Shown here one piece after another: positions 11,060 through 23,040 of a stretch of DNA of 64,000 nucleotides. How positions within the stretch are numbered: position 1 is the stretch's first letter; every line of letters starts with the position of its first letter. The DNA lies in contig CM023457.1 in the NCBI GenBank assembly GCA_013339765.2, positions 31,203,911 through 31,267,910 on the forward strand, given 5' to 3'. The translations under genes were made by a program, and so were the position numbers. The notes under the pieces are model-generated. The model searched no databases, was not told the DNA's origin, and was given only the letters and a program-made list of their open reading frames with translations. This DNA is from Haemaphysalis longicornis. Taxonomy: Eukaryota; Arthropoda; Arachnida; Ixodida; Ixodidae.

Positions 11060-12020
11060 AAACGGAACGCCGTTTTAAAAGCAAAGTTTTGGAGGACCCA
11101 AACTCGTTCCCCGTGTATTCAGCCGTTGGGCAACAGTGCGGTTAAGACTTTTATGTCTTAGCCGCACTGTTTCCCAACAGCTAAACGGGCACGGCCCTTG
11201 CGGCTAGTAAAGCTCATTACTTCTTCGGTCGCGGCAACCGGGTGCAGCACTCCCACCTGCCAGAAATGTGGTACCCGGGCCCTGGGCAGTGCGCAACACC
11301 TCCTGTGGGAATGTTCGGCACTCAGTGTTTCACTCGCGGCTTCCCAATCTATGAACTACGACAGTCGCATATTAATGCTCTTAATCCCTTAATCCCCTCC
11401 AAGCAGATTGGCAACTTCAGCTGCGGCTGCTTAAGAAAGAAAGCAGGAAGCGTTTGCAAGATGAAACACCGGTTGGCATCCTTGCACCGCTCAAGCCCTC
11501 CTCGCGTCCGGGCGAGGTATTCGCGAATAAAGTGTATGGAAATGCAGCGACCGCACATTATACATAACTGGTCAGCCCCAGCAGGCTGTCAATTGCACCG
11601 ATGCCCCCCTCTGTAATTGCTGATGCCATACCAAATCTCTTCCACTTAATTTGGCTCTGTCCTGGATTCGCCCGTAACCGCCATCAGCTGCTAACTGTAG
11701 GTCCTGCACCTGTGACTGAACTGGAGCACGTTAGTCGTGTCCGTGGCGACCCCGCTACTTTAGGAATAACGCAGTACGCCCTTGAAAACGGCCTCTACAA
11801 ATTGGTGTAGCGGTCTCGCAGACTGTCTCGGACTGACCATACTCATCCACGTCCGATGTCAACAGCGACATTGCCACTGACTTTGTGAACTGTGCCTTCT
11901 GTGAATTGGACCCCAAGACTAGAACTGTGTACATTGTGTCAATTGTGACCTTTCCCTTTCTCCTTCCCCTTCTCATTCTCACTTCCCCGCAGGGCCTTGT
12001 GGCCTCTCGTCTTTAATAAA
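11060..12020 (+). pseudogene. Decayed non-LTR retrotransposon 3' region (copy 2)
   Basis: This is the counterpart of 2490-3560. The CxKCG...HLLWEC module is at about 11260-11315 and the second Cys/His module near 11600-11665, in shifting frames. It lacks the palindrome private to copy 1, so it shows the uninterrupted sequence at that point. Confidence 0.65.
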
Positions 12021-12370
12021 GTGTTTCACTCACTCCCTTGGGGCCCCACCTCACAGGAAGCACCTGCTTGACGCTCTGCTGATTTTCATCCGGAACTGCT
12101 TTTAGCTGCATTTCTTTCCCTGTTCTCCCCACTTACTTCCTATCCAATTTCTGACTCTTGACCGAGGCCTCGGGTCATTTCAAGGGGACATCTCCCGCTC
12201 TCTCTCTTCAATAAGCGTGTGTACGTTTCATCACTCATTCGATGTCATTTCAACGAATATCGATGACATGCACAATATTGGGCTCAGAAAGCCAGCTGTT
12301 GAGAACATTTTTCTGCGGCTTTCAAATGGTGCAGTTGCACGGCATCACCAGCCTAGGGATGGCTGGCCTA

Positions 12371-13139
12371 TACGCCTCGAGATTCGCGATCGCTGCGCCG
12401 CCTGCCGCCGCTTCTCCGCGGTGTTGACGGGATTGGCGCTGCGTGGCTGATGGGGGCTCGTGCAGTGTTTTGGTTCTGTTTCGCTTCTTTTCGCCTTTCC
12501 GCGCCCCCCAAAAAAACTTGTTATGGTGACGTCTATAGGCAAAGAGTACGTTTAGGTCACTTAAAAAGCAGCTGCATCTTCGTAGAGTACGCGATCGCCT
12601 GCAAGAGCTACCCGGGGACGCGATTCTGCGCGCTTCGTCGACGCTCTTCCAGGCGTCGGCGACGGTAGCAACATATCACCCATGTCACCTCCAAAACATC
12701 AGGCACAAATGAATTCTACTCTCGCCTCGTTTAGACCTGATACTGGCACAATGAGAGGCTGGCTTTATTTTGCAGCGTGGACAACGAATGCGGCTTCGTT
12801 TCGAATATATACATCGCAGAAAAATATGTTTCGGGGATGTGATTACCCAACCCCGGACAAATGCCTTTTATAAACATATAAACCATGCGAAAATATTAAG
12901 TATATTCCAAGCCTGTGCCCACACACGCCATAGAGCAAGAACCAAGGCAAGTTAATGAAACCACGGAAAAATAAATGCTGTGCAAGTGCGGAATTAAGAA
13001 ACAGAATAGCTCAAACGGAAATGAAAAAAAAAAAAACACAGTGCAGCTTCTGACATGCTAAAGACGTTCGTCGAAACTTAAGCCAGGTAGGGTTCCCTAG
13101 ACCAACTATACCGAAATGCACTGCTATTTCGCGAGACAT

Positions 13140-13175
<36 letters not shown>

Positions 13176-14125
13176 GGGGGGACGCTGTGTACAAATGCGG
13201 AACGGAATCAAGCAATGAACGTTTTAGTAATCATACGCACAAATCTCGCGTTCACTTTCCTTTTGTTTTTCTACTTCAACGAACAGCTGATCGTACGGCG
13301 GACGCATTTTTGGAAGTATACAGGGTAGGCTGTTCAACAAGCGATGAAAGGTGTCGTTCGAAGAGTGTGGTATGTGATAAGGCCCTGTGATTTCAGTTTC
13401 TGCTTTATTCTGCAGGTTTCCCTGTGCCATATGACGATATTTCGAAGAAGCGTTATAGTCGCGGACGCGGATTATATTCTAAGCCCGTCTCCGCGCTGCT
13501 CGCAGAGGATATATGTAGCAGATGAATGTTTGCGCTCAGCTCACGACATGACGGCTCCGACGTCGTGTGCTGATCCCCGAGTATAATTATGCATTGTCTA
13601 TCATATTTTGTTGAATATTCCCGAAATTAAAACAGACTGGCTTGTAAATGGTGGTGATCAATATGTGAGGTATAATATTGGCAAACGTAACTGGCGTTCT
13701 GTCAGGTATGAGTGCTCCGCTGATTGCGCACAAAACCGATTTAAATCGTAGTGTATAGCCGTAGCATGGACATCTGAGGACCCGCTGGTTACGTGAGACA
13801 CTGCTGGTAAATTCAGGTCAGTGTAACTACAATCGGCTCCATCATACGCCGGTTCCGCGACGCTGGCCTGTGACACACACCAAATATACCACCAAAGATT
13901 GCGTCAAACATTTATACTCTCGTAAACACACCCCATTTGCGAACAGAGTGACTGCTCCACATAAACATGGATTTCAAACGCCCGCAAGCGGTAAATCTCA
14001 CTCGCGAACGTGCCGCAAAGCAGCGGCGGCACTGCGGAGCGGGACGCGGACTCCCGCGCCTGCTTTCCGAAACGGGCCGCTAGGGGGATTTCAGTGGCGC
14101 CCCTACAGGCCGCGCTCGAGGCGTA
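12371..14125. mobile_element. TIR element private to copy 2
   Basis: The 1755-bp segment absent from copy 1 (junction near 3913) begins TACGCCTCGAG and ends CTCGAGGCGTA, an exact 11-bp inverted repeat at both boundaries. Flanking ATA on both sides suggests a 3- to 4-bp target duplication, but the exact break cannot be fixed. The interior has a poly-G run and no recognisable transposase. It is probably a non-autonomous DNA transposon, superfamily unknown. Confidence 0.75.
13141..13181. repeat. Poly-G tract
   Basis: 34 consecutive G, one T, then six G. It is G-quadruplex prone. The length is likely to be unreliable in any read technology. Confidence 0.95.
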
Positions 14126-14311
14126 ATACTACCCGAAACCAGCGCGTGAGCTTACCAGGGGATCAAAGCTTACTGTCACTTCGAAAAGCTGATAGCTGGG
14201 AAAGCGCAGCAGGTCTGGGCAGTCGGATTTTAAATTTCCCGCCTAGTTTTTGGAAGTGTGCGACGGATGGCAAACGGTAAAGATGTAACTGCCTTTTGCG
14301 ATTGCGAAAGG

Positions 14312-14525
14312 TGATAAAGGGGCCGTGATGATAACATGCAACTTCGTTCATTTTGAAAGAACTAGCGTTTGGTAACTCGCCGAGTTCCATTCCAGCCATG
14401 GAAGACTTTTTTAACCGAAAAAACGCAATGAATATTGTAGAACTGTCAAATATTGCGCTACGGTGACGTAAGACGGGAAAGACTGACGTAATTTGGACCA
14501 GCACTAAAAACAGTTCATCATCATC
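14312..14525. repeat. Dispersed block A, third copy
   Basis: Same sequence as 4075-4330, ending in a CATCATCATC tail and a truncated RTE 3' end. The site where copy 1 has its 1.2-kb TIR element is intact just after it. Confidence 0.7.
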
Positions 14526-14744
14526 AGCAGCAGCCTATCTACGCCCACTGAAGGGCAAAGACCTCTCCCGCGATTCATTGTGTTGCTCCGCCCTTTCGTC
14601 CCCTTCCATCTCAGAAATCGCGTTCGGCCACGTATTTTCTCGGTTCGCGTGTCTTTTCACAGCTTGTCGACGTATACGTATCGTCGTAGTTGCTGTATTG
14701 ACGCTTGCAAACGGCCAAAAATGAAATACCTGCGGCACGATGGC

Positions 14745-14850
14745 CAAAAAACCGGTCAATGTCGGCCGGTTTTAGCGTACGACCGGCAACCGCCCGTCTG
14801 TCAACAAAACCGGTCGGACCGGTCCAAAACCGGCCAGTGGCAACCCTATT
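14745..14850. repeat. ACCGG-rich cluster (copy 2)
   Basis: Counterpart of 5685-5790. Confidence 0.4.
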
Positions 14851-14869
14851 TGCGAAAGGTGTTAAAGGG

Positions 14870-15078
14870 GCCGTGATGAAACCCATGCAACTTGGTTCAT
14901 TTTGAAAGAACCAGCGTTTGGTAACTCGCTAAGCACCATTCCAGTCATGGAAAACTTTTTTTAACCGAAAAATTTTTTTCGGTTAAAAAAAGTGAATATT
15001 GTAGAACTTTCAAATATTGCGCTACGGTGACGTCAGACGGGAAAGACTGACGTAATATGGACCAGCACTAAAAACATA
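14870..15078. repeat. Dispersed block A, fourth copy
   Basis: Contains a short hairpin, TTTTTAACCGAAAA followed by its complement, which is absent from the first and third copies but present at about 5893-5933. It runs into the RTE 3' end. Confidence 0.7.
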
Positions 15079-15293
15079 GTTCATCATCTTCGTCAGCCTA
15101 TCTACGCCCACTGAAGGGCGAAGACCTCTCCCATTAATCTCCAATAATCCCGGTCCTGTGCTAACTGCGACCAATTTCTCCCCACAAACTTCTTGATCTC
15201 ATCTGACTTTCTGCCACGCTTGCCTTCTCTAGGAATCCAGTCTTGCCCACAATGACCAACGGTTATCTTGCCTTTGCATTGCATTCTCTGCCC
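15079..15293 (-). mobile_element. RTE-clade LINE 3' end (copy 2)
   Basis: The minus strand encodes the end of an RTE LINE polyprotein: GQDWIPREGKRGRKSDEIKKF, then WSQLAQDRDYWRLMGEVFALQW. It is interrupted at 15293 by the hAT element and continues at 17236. Confidence 0.85.
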
Positions 15294-15921
15294 CAGTGGC
15301 GTAAACTAGATAGGATGGCGCCCGTGGCAAATATATTTTTTGCGCCCCTAATGATTATAATGATAGTGATTATTATTATTATTATTGTATTTCTATGTTA
15401 AAAGAGGGCTATCTGGGTGTTTTGGAAAAGCGAATGAGTGATTTTTTGATTGATTGTTCGCTACAGTGGACTATAGCCGTCTTGGCATATGCATTCGTCG
15501 TACCAAACTTCAGAAGTCCACAAGGTTCGAAATAAAAGTGAAAGAAGAAGAATGGACCTTGTCGGTCACCGGTTCTCGTCTCGCTTTACATAAAATAGGA
15601 CCATGAAATGTATTGCTCAAATGAGTTTATTGCAAACTTCATATCTACATACTATGCCCACATTTTTTATTAATGGTGATGGTGCGTTAAAAAACTCATC
15701 CCGGCAATCCCTGTTGTCTCCTCGTCGCATATCACTGCCGTTTGTGACGCCGGTGCTGATGCTCATCGTCAGCAAGTGCCAAGAAAAGCAATTGGCTCCA
15801 ATCCACGCTGTGAAGGTAGGATGCAGAAGCCTAAAGAGACACCACAACAATTGTCCATGCGACGTCACTTGGATTCCACACACGTGGCTCTACAAAGAGT
15901 GAAACAAGAGATTTTGTTCTC

Positions 15922-16139
15922 TCTCGGAACAGCGCAAAGGGACGAGGACGAGGCGTAGACGGGACACAGCGCAGACTAACAGATGTTTATTGCACAAAAT
16001 TACTTAACTACAGAATTCTGTTGCAACAAATGAGAGAAAGAGGGAAGATGTATTTAAGTAATTTTGTGCAATAAACATCTGTTGTTAGTCTGCTGTAGTC
16101 CCGTATACGCCTCGTCCTCGTCTCTTTGCGCTGTTCCAA
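15922..16139. repeat. Fold-back nested in the hAT element
   Basis: Arms 15922-16007 and 16053-16139 are reverse complements with a few mismatches, meeting at TACTTAA/TTAAGTA. The outer ends read GGAACAGCGCAAAGGGACGA and its complement. A shortened version is at about 6868-7034 in copy 1. Confidence 0.9.
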
Positions 16140-16865
16140 GAATGCTATAACAACACGCCCAAGCTCATACCTTAGTTAAGAGAATCTGCCAGCCGTTACC
16201 TAAAATTCTCGGGGCGGCGTCACGAATCAGCAGCGTCGGCCACGGCCGGGCATCCGCCGCCGTTGCCCGCCCGTGAGTCGGCGGAAAGAAAACGGCGAGG
16301 AGCGTCTTTCGAAGGGTGAGACAGCGCAACCTAGCCATCCTGATGTAAGTACTAGCTCGGAGCTGCGGCATGAAATAGAACCGCTGCGGCAGGAAATGGA
16401 ACGCAACCGCGCAAGCTCAGGAGTGCAACGCCTTCCACTGAGCAACGTTTTTTGATGGAACACGAATATAATGGTTTGGTCGTGAATATAAAAGAGGATC
16501 CCTAAAATCTACTGCACGTGGTTCACCTGGCGTTTTAAGGATGCCTGCAAAGGATTAATGTAATTGTAAGGGTGAAAATTTTAAGAGCGCCACCACCCCA
16601 CCGCCCGCTTCTGGAATACAAACGAAAACGGAAAAGACATGCAGCACGCACACACAACACTGTATCGACGATTTCGATGAGACTGTTGTCGTCTTCACCG
16701 GCGTTAGTCATAATTTCCGCTGCAGATTTCGATGATGCACTGTATATCATCTGGGGTTGCCTCCTGGACTCCGTACCTAAGTATTCACACATCGGTGGCG
16801 CCGCTTCGTGACAAGGAAAGCAGAAAGGAAATAAACTGCTTGAACAGCCACATTGCAGCAAAAGG

Positions 16866-17016
16866 ATAGTGCTGAGGGAGACAAGGACGGACAGAGGGAG
16901 TCATATACGGGGCCCAATGCCGGGAGGTTCGCGGGGCGCTAGCGCCCCGTGTGCGTCCCCGACATTGCGCCCCATGTGTGACCCCCTCTTGTCGTCCTTG
17001 TCTTCCTCAGCACTAT
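16866..17016. repeat. Second fold-back in the hAT element
   Basis: The outer ends are ATAGTGCTGAGG and its complement, and the centre is the perfect palindrome GGGGCGCTAGCGCCCC (16933-16948). There is almost no loop, so it could form a cruciform. Confidence 0.85.
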
Positions 17017-17235
17017 TCTTTGGCTGCAATGTCGTGCCAACAAGCCCAAACTGACGCTCTCTTCAAGACTTCAACAGCGACTTTTGCGGCAGTGCCACCC
17101 CGCTGCGGTGACATATGGTAACCCGGTGCAGCTTTTTTCCCTCAGGCACATGTTGGGAGGACTTGGCTCGGCGCCCCCTCCCAAGTGGCGCCCGGGGCAC
17201 TTGTACCCCCTTGCCCCCCCATAGTTACGCCACTG

Positions 17236-17695
17236 CCCTGCCCATATCCATTTCTTCTTAATTTCTACTAATATGTCCTTAACATGCGTTTGTTCCCTGA
17301 CCCACTCCTCTCTCTTGTCCCTTATGTGATACCTATCATCTTCCGCTCCATTGCTCACTGAGTCGTCCCTCAGTTTAAGTTGAACCCTCTTACTGAACCT
17401 CCAAGTTTCTGCCCCATCGGCAATTGAGTACCGGTAAGATGTAGCTGTCATACACTTTCTTCAGGGACAATGGTATAGGCTGTCATTCATTATCTCAGAA
17501 TGCAAATGCACTCCACCGCATTCTCATCCTTCTAATTATCTCTGCCTCATGGTTGGGATCCGGGGTCACAACTTGGCCTAAGCAGATATATTTGCCTACT
17601 ACTTCCACTGCCTCGCCACCTATCTCTAAACCTCTGTGCTCTCCCGAGGTTATTAAGCATTGCTTAGTTTATCAGTATGTTAATCATACATACCT
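17236..17695 (-). pseudogene. RTE-clade LINE, internal ORF fragment (copy 2)
   Basis: The minus strand carries more of the RTE ORF than copy 1: GAETWRF, then REEWVREQTHVKDILVEIKK and WIWAGQ, next to the 'YLGQ' region. These match the family order 'GAETW...KWRWAGH'. Frame breaks are present. Together with 15079-15293 it reconstitutes a single LINE 3' part around the hAT insertion. Confidence 0.8.
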
Positions 17696-17704
17696 CGGCA
17701 AAAT

Positions 17705-18125
17705 TTGCGCGTCTCGCTCAAACTCACTCACAATTTTTTTTTTCAAATCATCACTCACTCAAACTCAGACTCAATGCTGAGCAGCACATCTACTCAAAAT
17801 CACAGTGAGCTCAAAACTTGGAACTCACTCGGACTCAAAAGCTCAAAATGTACTCATAGCTCAAAATGTACTCAGAGCCTCAGAATGTACTCAGTACTCA
17901 AAATGGTACTCGAAACTCAAATGTACTCAAACTCAAAATGTGCTCAAAACTCAGAATGTACGCAAAACTCAAAATGTACTCTAATTCAAAATGGACCTCA
18001 AAACTCAAAATGAACTCAGAACTCAAAATGAATTCAGAACTCAAATGGACTCACAACTCTCTCGTGCTAAAAATTAACTCGGCTCAGATGGACTCTGATT
18101 TAATTCACTGGCATTCGGAGTTTTA
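17705..18125. repeat. 18-bp minisatellite (copy 2)
   Basis: Counterpart of 7326-7800 with fewer and more irregular units. Confidence 0.9.
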
Positions 18126-18500
18126 AAATTACGCGTGGTAAAAATATCAGGCCGACATGGGTAAGTGACTGGAAGTCATTCCGCACCGCGAATCAGCACG
18201 GACAGTGCGACCCTGAAAGATGTACACCAAGAGGTCTGACTGTCGTGGAATGAATTGGCAGCAGCTATACTCCAGCAGAAGACGTTGGCGCACCACTGTA
18301 TTCGTCGACGTCGAAACCTCATTCCCCCTCCCCTCACGCCCCCAAGCTGTTGTTGGCACAGCCAACCGGCACAAACGTGCCTGATAATCTGTCGGCACCG
18401 CTCTCACCACATGCTGTGTACATTCACGATCGACGTCCCTGGCAATTGAAGGGTGCCCGTTGAGAACGGGTAGCGAGTGAGACACCATCTTCGTTACGAC

Positions 18501-20249
18501 CATCAGCAAGAAAGGCGTGGCCGTGACGAGAAGCGCACATGCGCCATTGGCAGTGCCGTCTCTTTTCTCCACAAGTTACTGCAGTGGCCTGGTAGTTCTT
18601 CCACCACAGACATGCATGTCCCGAGGTCAATTTATCCCTTTCAGTCACGAATTATTATTCACTGCAGAAAATTCCATACTTGGAGGTTTAGCAGTGTCAA
18701 GTGTCTAGAGGTAAGAAAAAAAGGCTCAGTCTCTCTAGAATACTTATTACGCAAATGGCGTCGGTCCTCATACAAAGACACCATTACCCAATTTTGCTTT
18801 TTCCTATAAAAATAATAAATATCCTGAGGGAGTTTAATACGGAACCATTACCAATCTTGCTTTTTCCTATAAAATATAAATATCCTGAGGGGGGAGTTTA
18901 CAAACAAGGAGGTGAATAATAATTTCTGCACATGTAAGAGGTGTTTTTAGCCTTAAATGATTTACGCCGCAGTAAAAAGAGAACTTAGGACGGCAACACA
19001 CCGGAGCTCCCACAAAACTTGGTGGCGTCCATTTTGAAACGATGTTTATGAGTGCGGTTCCGCCATTCCACATCACATGGTGCTACCTTTCACTTCCGGG
19101 TTTCGAACATCAGCCGCACCGCTCTGCAGCATGGTTTCTGATGGCATTTCAGAGCACAAGGCTGTTTTTGTTTCCATACTTGTTCCGGTTCACAACAATT
19201 TTTTATTTACTCTGCATTTCGTGATTTTTCACGCGCTCACGATCTCTTAAGCGAATATTTTGACGATTTCGAATAGCTTTTTTCGTTTTCACGAAGAAAC
19301 GACGAAGAATCGCGTCCGCCATATGGAGACACGATGACTTTAAGGTTATGCATGGTCCAAGTGTTTCCGAGGCTTTTTATCACCGCCATCCCGAGACAAA
19401 ATCGGATTGGCGTTCCACATTGAAGCTGCTCCTCTCTTGGCATGGCAGGCTGGGAACGTATGTCCTGCAGCCTCGTGTATAATATAATATATATATATAT
19501 AATATATATATAATATAATATATATATATATATATATGTATATAATATATATATAAATAGATAGTACACTACTCTATATACCTATCTATATGGATACACA
19601 CTTGTGAGGACACTCACACAGGGCCTTCGTCAGCCCGTGGTACTTGGTGCAGATTACATTGCCTGCCGTCGGGTGGGGACTCGGCCAACAAGTCAATTAA
19701 GACGAAGTGGCAGTTTCATATGCCGAGTCATTGTTTAATACTCTTAGCTCCCCTTTTCCTTGTTCCAGTGTGCGCTTACGGCAGCCGTAATAAAGTTCCT
19801 TTGATTTTATTTGAGGTTGTCTAATATTTTATGTTGAATGGCCGCCCGTGCTATATTGCCGGTGTGTAGCTACTTCTGATTCCCTGTTGCTATAATGCCC
19901 TGACGAAACGAGTCAACGCCTTCCGTTAGGTACGTCTATTACGCCAACGCTGCCCACTCAGATTCTTTCCTCTTCTATTTTTCATTCCTTTCACATTCAT
20001 GCACTTGTCTCTGCTCTATCGTATCCCACACCTCTCCTTTGTGCCTGTCACCTCTCTTTTTGGCCTCGTTCCTCCTTCCAACATTTCACCTGTATGGACA
20101 CCGCCTTGTGCCACTTGGGGTAGGGTGTCCTCCCTACCTGGAGTGTCAGTGAGTGCCGCCAGAGGGTGGCGCAAAGGGATTTCTCGCTCACGGTAAACGA
20201 CGCCGACGACACCGGCTTTTCTGCACCACGGGGTCCTTAACACTACACG
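18501..20249. other. No gene; short repeats only
   Basis: Two near-identical units of about 65 bases occur at 18781-18900 (TTGCTTTTTCCTATAAAA...AAATATCCTGAGG). An AT microsatellite is at 19480-19560. Nothing else was recognised. Open frames here have no family features. Confidence 0.6.
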
Positions 20250-20686
20250 TTAAAGGGACCTGCAACACTTTTTTTTTCAACTTTTTTTGAAACCTTGAAT
20301 GCTTGCAGAACGTAGTCACCCAACACACCCAGTACTAAGAGTGTGGGGTCGCAATTGTACCTCAGCCAAAAATTACCGCTCTATGTCCATCAGATAACTG
20401 GTAAACGCGCTCAAAAGATTTTTCTCTCTTTCCCGGTCTTGACGTTCTGCGACGGCCCGAATTACGTCACTGAGGCCATGTAGCGGCTGTTGGCCGGTTT
20501 TCCTTCAGTTGCAGCAATGAACACTTTTCGATAGCAAGGCTAAGCAGAAATGGAAGGTGTATCTCGTGCGACGAGCAAATCACGCAGTGCCGCTCCGTGC
20601 TGGCGATAACTAAAGCTTTCGCAGTGGTTCCAGACGCGACGGAAAGAGTGAAAGCGCTTATCGAAAGTGTTGCAGGGTCCCTTTAA
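20250..20686. mobile_element. MITE with TTAA ends, member 1
   Basis: The ends read TTAA-AGGGACCTGCAACACTTT and its complement (AAAGTGTTGCAGGGTCCCT-TTAA). The interior is about 429 bases without coding capacity. A second full-length member lies in the opposite orientation at 43327-43773. TTAA target sites are typical of piggyBac-like transposition, but a TA target cannot be excluded. Confidence 0.85.
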
Positions 20687-21181
20687 CAAAAAAAGGGGCG
20701 CGCCGATTGGCTGCGACGTGCCTCGACAAATAAAATATACAACGAAAAAGACGGCACGGGCATTCACCAAGACATGTCGAAAAGCGCTGAGGGCCCTGTG
20801 GCGTTCATTTGGACACTACGGTAATGCTTTTGCATTCATGAATCATGAGTGCGTATGTGTCGTCGAAGTTTTAGTTTATTTTTATCCTTTGTTCTGCTTT
20901 TATTTCGCCTTACTTTGGCACCAGGTCTCTGTTTTGTCGGCTCGCCGCTGATGGTTATAGTCGCTGAGGGCTATGATGAAAATAATGAGAGCCCACATTC
21001 AGTCTGCATTGGCCAACTCCCTTCGTCGACAAAAATGGCAATGACAATGATTGCTTCTCTGACAAGGCGCAAAAAATCTCGTCTGTCGACAGTTCCGACG
21101 TAAAAAGAAGCGCGATGGGGCGGAAGATCAGTGGAGATCACTCTTTAAGCCACATATGAGCGATCAGAATGGCGGTTGAGT
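20687..21181. other. No feature seen
   Basis: Intergenic sequence between the MITE and the LINE, with no recognisable domains or repeats. Confidence 0.5.
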
Positions 21182-21195
21182 ATGCAAAATAACGA

Positions 21196-22710
21196 TGGTG
21201 GTGGTGGAGGTAATGATGTTTATTAACGGATGTACCTAGCCTTGCGTGCTATGAAAACCGGCAGGATCAGGCAAAATGTCTCTTCTTGTGATTCAATGGC
21301 ATTTTTGGTAAAATGATATCATCCAAAGTGGCTCTTCTCCGAAGTTCTCTAAACCAAGCTAACCACTCCGTCGCTTGCTCTCGGCAGTCCATAAGAAAAC
21401 GTCCGATGTCACCTGTTACACAAACACGTTGCGCACAGAGGTGAGGAAATAAGATTCAGCTTATGAAGCCACGCTGGTGTCCGCGCTGAGTTGGTACGGA
21501 TGCGGAACAGTAAGGATGCTTCTGTCCTCTTCATTCCCACAAGGTTGATGTTGTGGTCGCCAAAGAGATGGGAAGGGTTCTTTAATGATGATTTGTAAAA
21601 TGCGCCGTTCGTCTGGAGCCACTTTCAGAAAACGAGTGCAAGATGTCGCTTCACGGGCCAACTTTTCCGCGGCTTCGTTTCCAAGCGCTCCTACGTGGGA
21701 AGGAACCCGTGGAAGCGAACTCTGGGGTCGTTTTCATTTAGCTGCTGAAGGAGACGTAGCTGCGTTGGAAAGTTTTATCTGCGGGAAATCCAAGCTGCAA
21801 GAGTTGTAGGGCTGACTTGGAATCCGTTAGAATTACCGCACCCGAAGCGATTTGATCTTTTTCAAGGCCGCCTCAGCCGCTCTTGATGACGTCAAATGGC
21901 CAATGCGAGCCGCCCAAGAAAAGTTCATGCCGGGAATAACAAGGCCAGATGCCTGGTATTTAATTCTCTGTCACAGATCCGCCGTAAACCACGTGAACAC
22001 ATGTAGTCTCCGTACATACGGTCCAAGTGCTCAAGTGTTGACATTCTGGCCCAGCTACTGGTGTAAAGCTCTCCGAGCGATGCCCGGGATGGCGAGCTGA
22101 CACTCCAAACTCTCGAAAGAACATGGTGGTTCCAGTTGTGATGTTGATGCTTCCGCCATGCGGGTATAGAAAACGGTCAGAGTGTTGAGTGTCGTGTGTA
22201 TGCGAGATTCACCCTGATTCCCCCTGAGACGCCTGAGCAATGCCTTTCGGCATCGGACTCTCCCAGCCGGACGAGCTGCAAGAGCATAGGCCCCTGTAAA
22301 ATACAGAGATCTGACAAGCGCAGCCTCTGAGACGTCATCCATCAAGCGGAGTCGGTGGAAAACTGGGACTCGTCGAGGACCTTTTTGTTTGCCACCGCCT
22401 GGGGAACTCCCAGGGATATCTTAACGCCCTGTGGGTGCAGTGCTTCCAGGCGAGCGTACTCGAACTCCAAGGGAGGCTAAACAGGTAGTGTGTAAAGAAC
22501 CCGACTCAAGATGAGCGCCGAGTGCAGCCGAAGCATAGATGATGGCTGACTCCCCCAGTTGGTTCCAGCAACTCGTCGAAGCACATTTCAGCAGGGTACA
22601 AAGGACGTGACAATAGACTCCACGGCTGCCGGCAAAATATCCACTTCCGTAACGTATAGTCAATGGTGACGCCGAGAAACTTCCCATATGGTTAGCTTGC
22701 CGGATTGGCA
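21196..22710 (-). pseudogene. LINE post-RT, RNase H and 3' end
   Basis: In minus-strand order: KFLGVTIDY (about 22652-22680), a connecting region, then the RNase H C-terminal signature VPSHVGALGNEAAEKLAREA (about 21650-21700), then KVAPDERRILQII. Multiple frame changes show decay. The order of motifs is that of I/Jockey-superfamily LINEs with an RNase H domain. Confidence 0.85.
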
Positions 22711-23040
22711 AGCCTAAGGTTAACTTGAGGTGCGTAGCTTTCCGTTGCCTTCCAGGAAACAAAATACAGGTACGATTACGGGACGTTTTTAGTAGCACTA
22801 GAAGTGTATCGCGAGGTGTGCCGCAGGGAAGTTTTCTGTCCCCTACACTTTTCAATGTGGCTATGGCGGGCCTCCCTCGAGCCTTAAAAAGGGATTGCAA
22901 GTCAGTGCACTTATCAATATATGCAGATGACAAATGTATCTGGATCGCAGGATATCAACACAAGCGGTTGGCTACGATAGCTCAAAGAATAATTCGTTCC
23001 ATACAAGCCTTGTCGGTGGGACGGTCTCCCAGGGAAAACC
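22711..23040 (+). pseudogene. LINE reverse transcriptase fragment, inverted
   Basis: The open frame from 22725 contains the RT block SRGVPQGSFLSPTLFNVAMA and then SIYADDKCIWIAG, i.e. the finger/palm motifs with the catalytic YADD. It stops just beyond YADD at the target duplication. It is the inverted 5' piece of the LINE at 21182-23054. Confidence 0.9.

Larger units (their letters stand above)
15294..17235. mobile_element. hAT-type transposon with 8-bp target duplication
   Basis: The 1942-bp element starts CAGTGGCGTAAACTA (15294) and ends with the complement of CAGTGGCGTAACTAT (17221-17235). It is flanked by CTCTGCCC (15286-15293) and CCCTGCCC (17236-17243). Copy 1 has CCCTGCCC on the left, so the duplication was originally exact at 8 bp, the hAT signature. 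No transposase is recognised, so it is non-autonomous. Inside are two further fold-backs (15922-16139 and 16866-17016). It splits an RTE LINE, so it is younger than that insertion. Confidence 0.9.
8577..18500. repeat. Duplicated block, copy 2
   Basis: This is the second copy of the block at 1-8163, with the same order and orientation of landmarks. It contains a private TIR element (12371-14125) and the complete hAT element (15294-17235), but lacks the TIR element and palindrome private to copy 1. Its offset from copy 1 grows from about 8.36 kb at the left to about 10.3 kb at the right because of these differences. The left 1 kb (8577-9640) is clearly more diverged than the rest. Confidence 0.9.
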
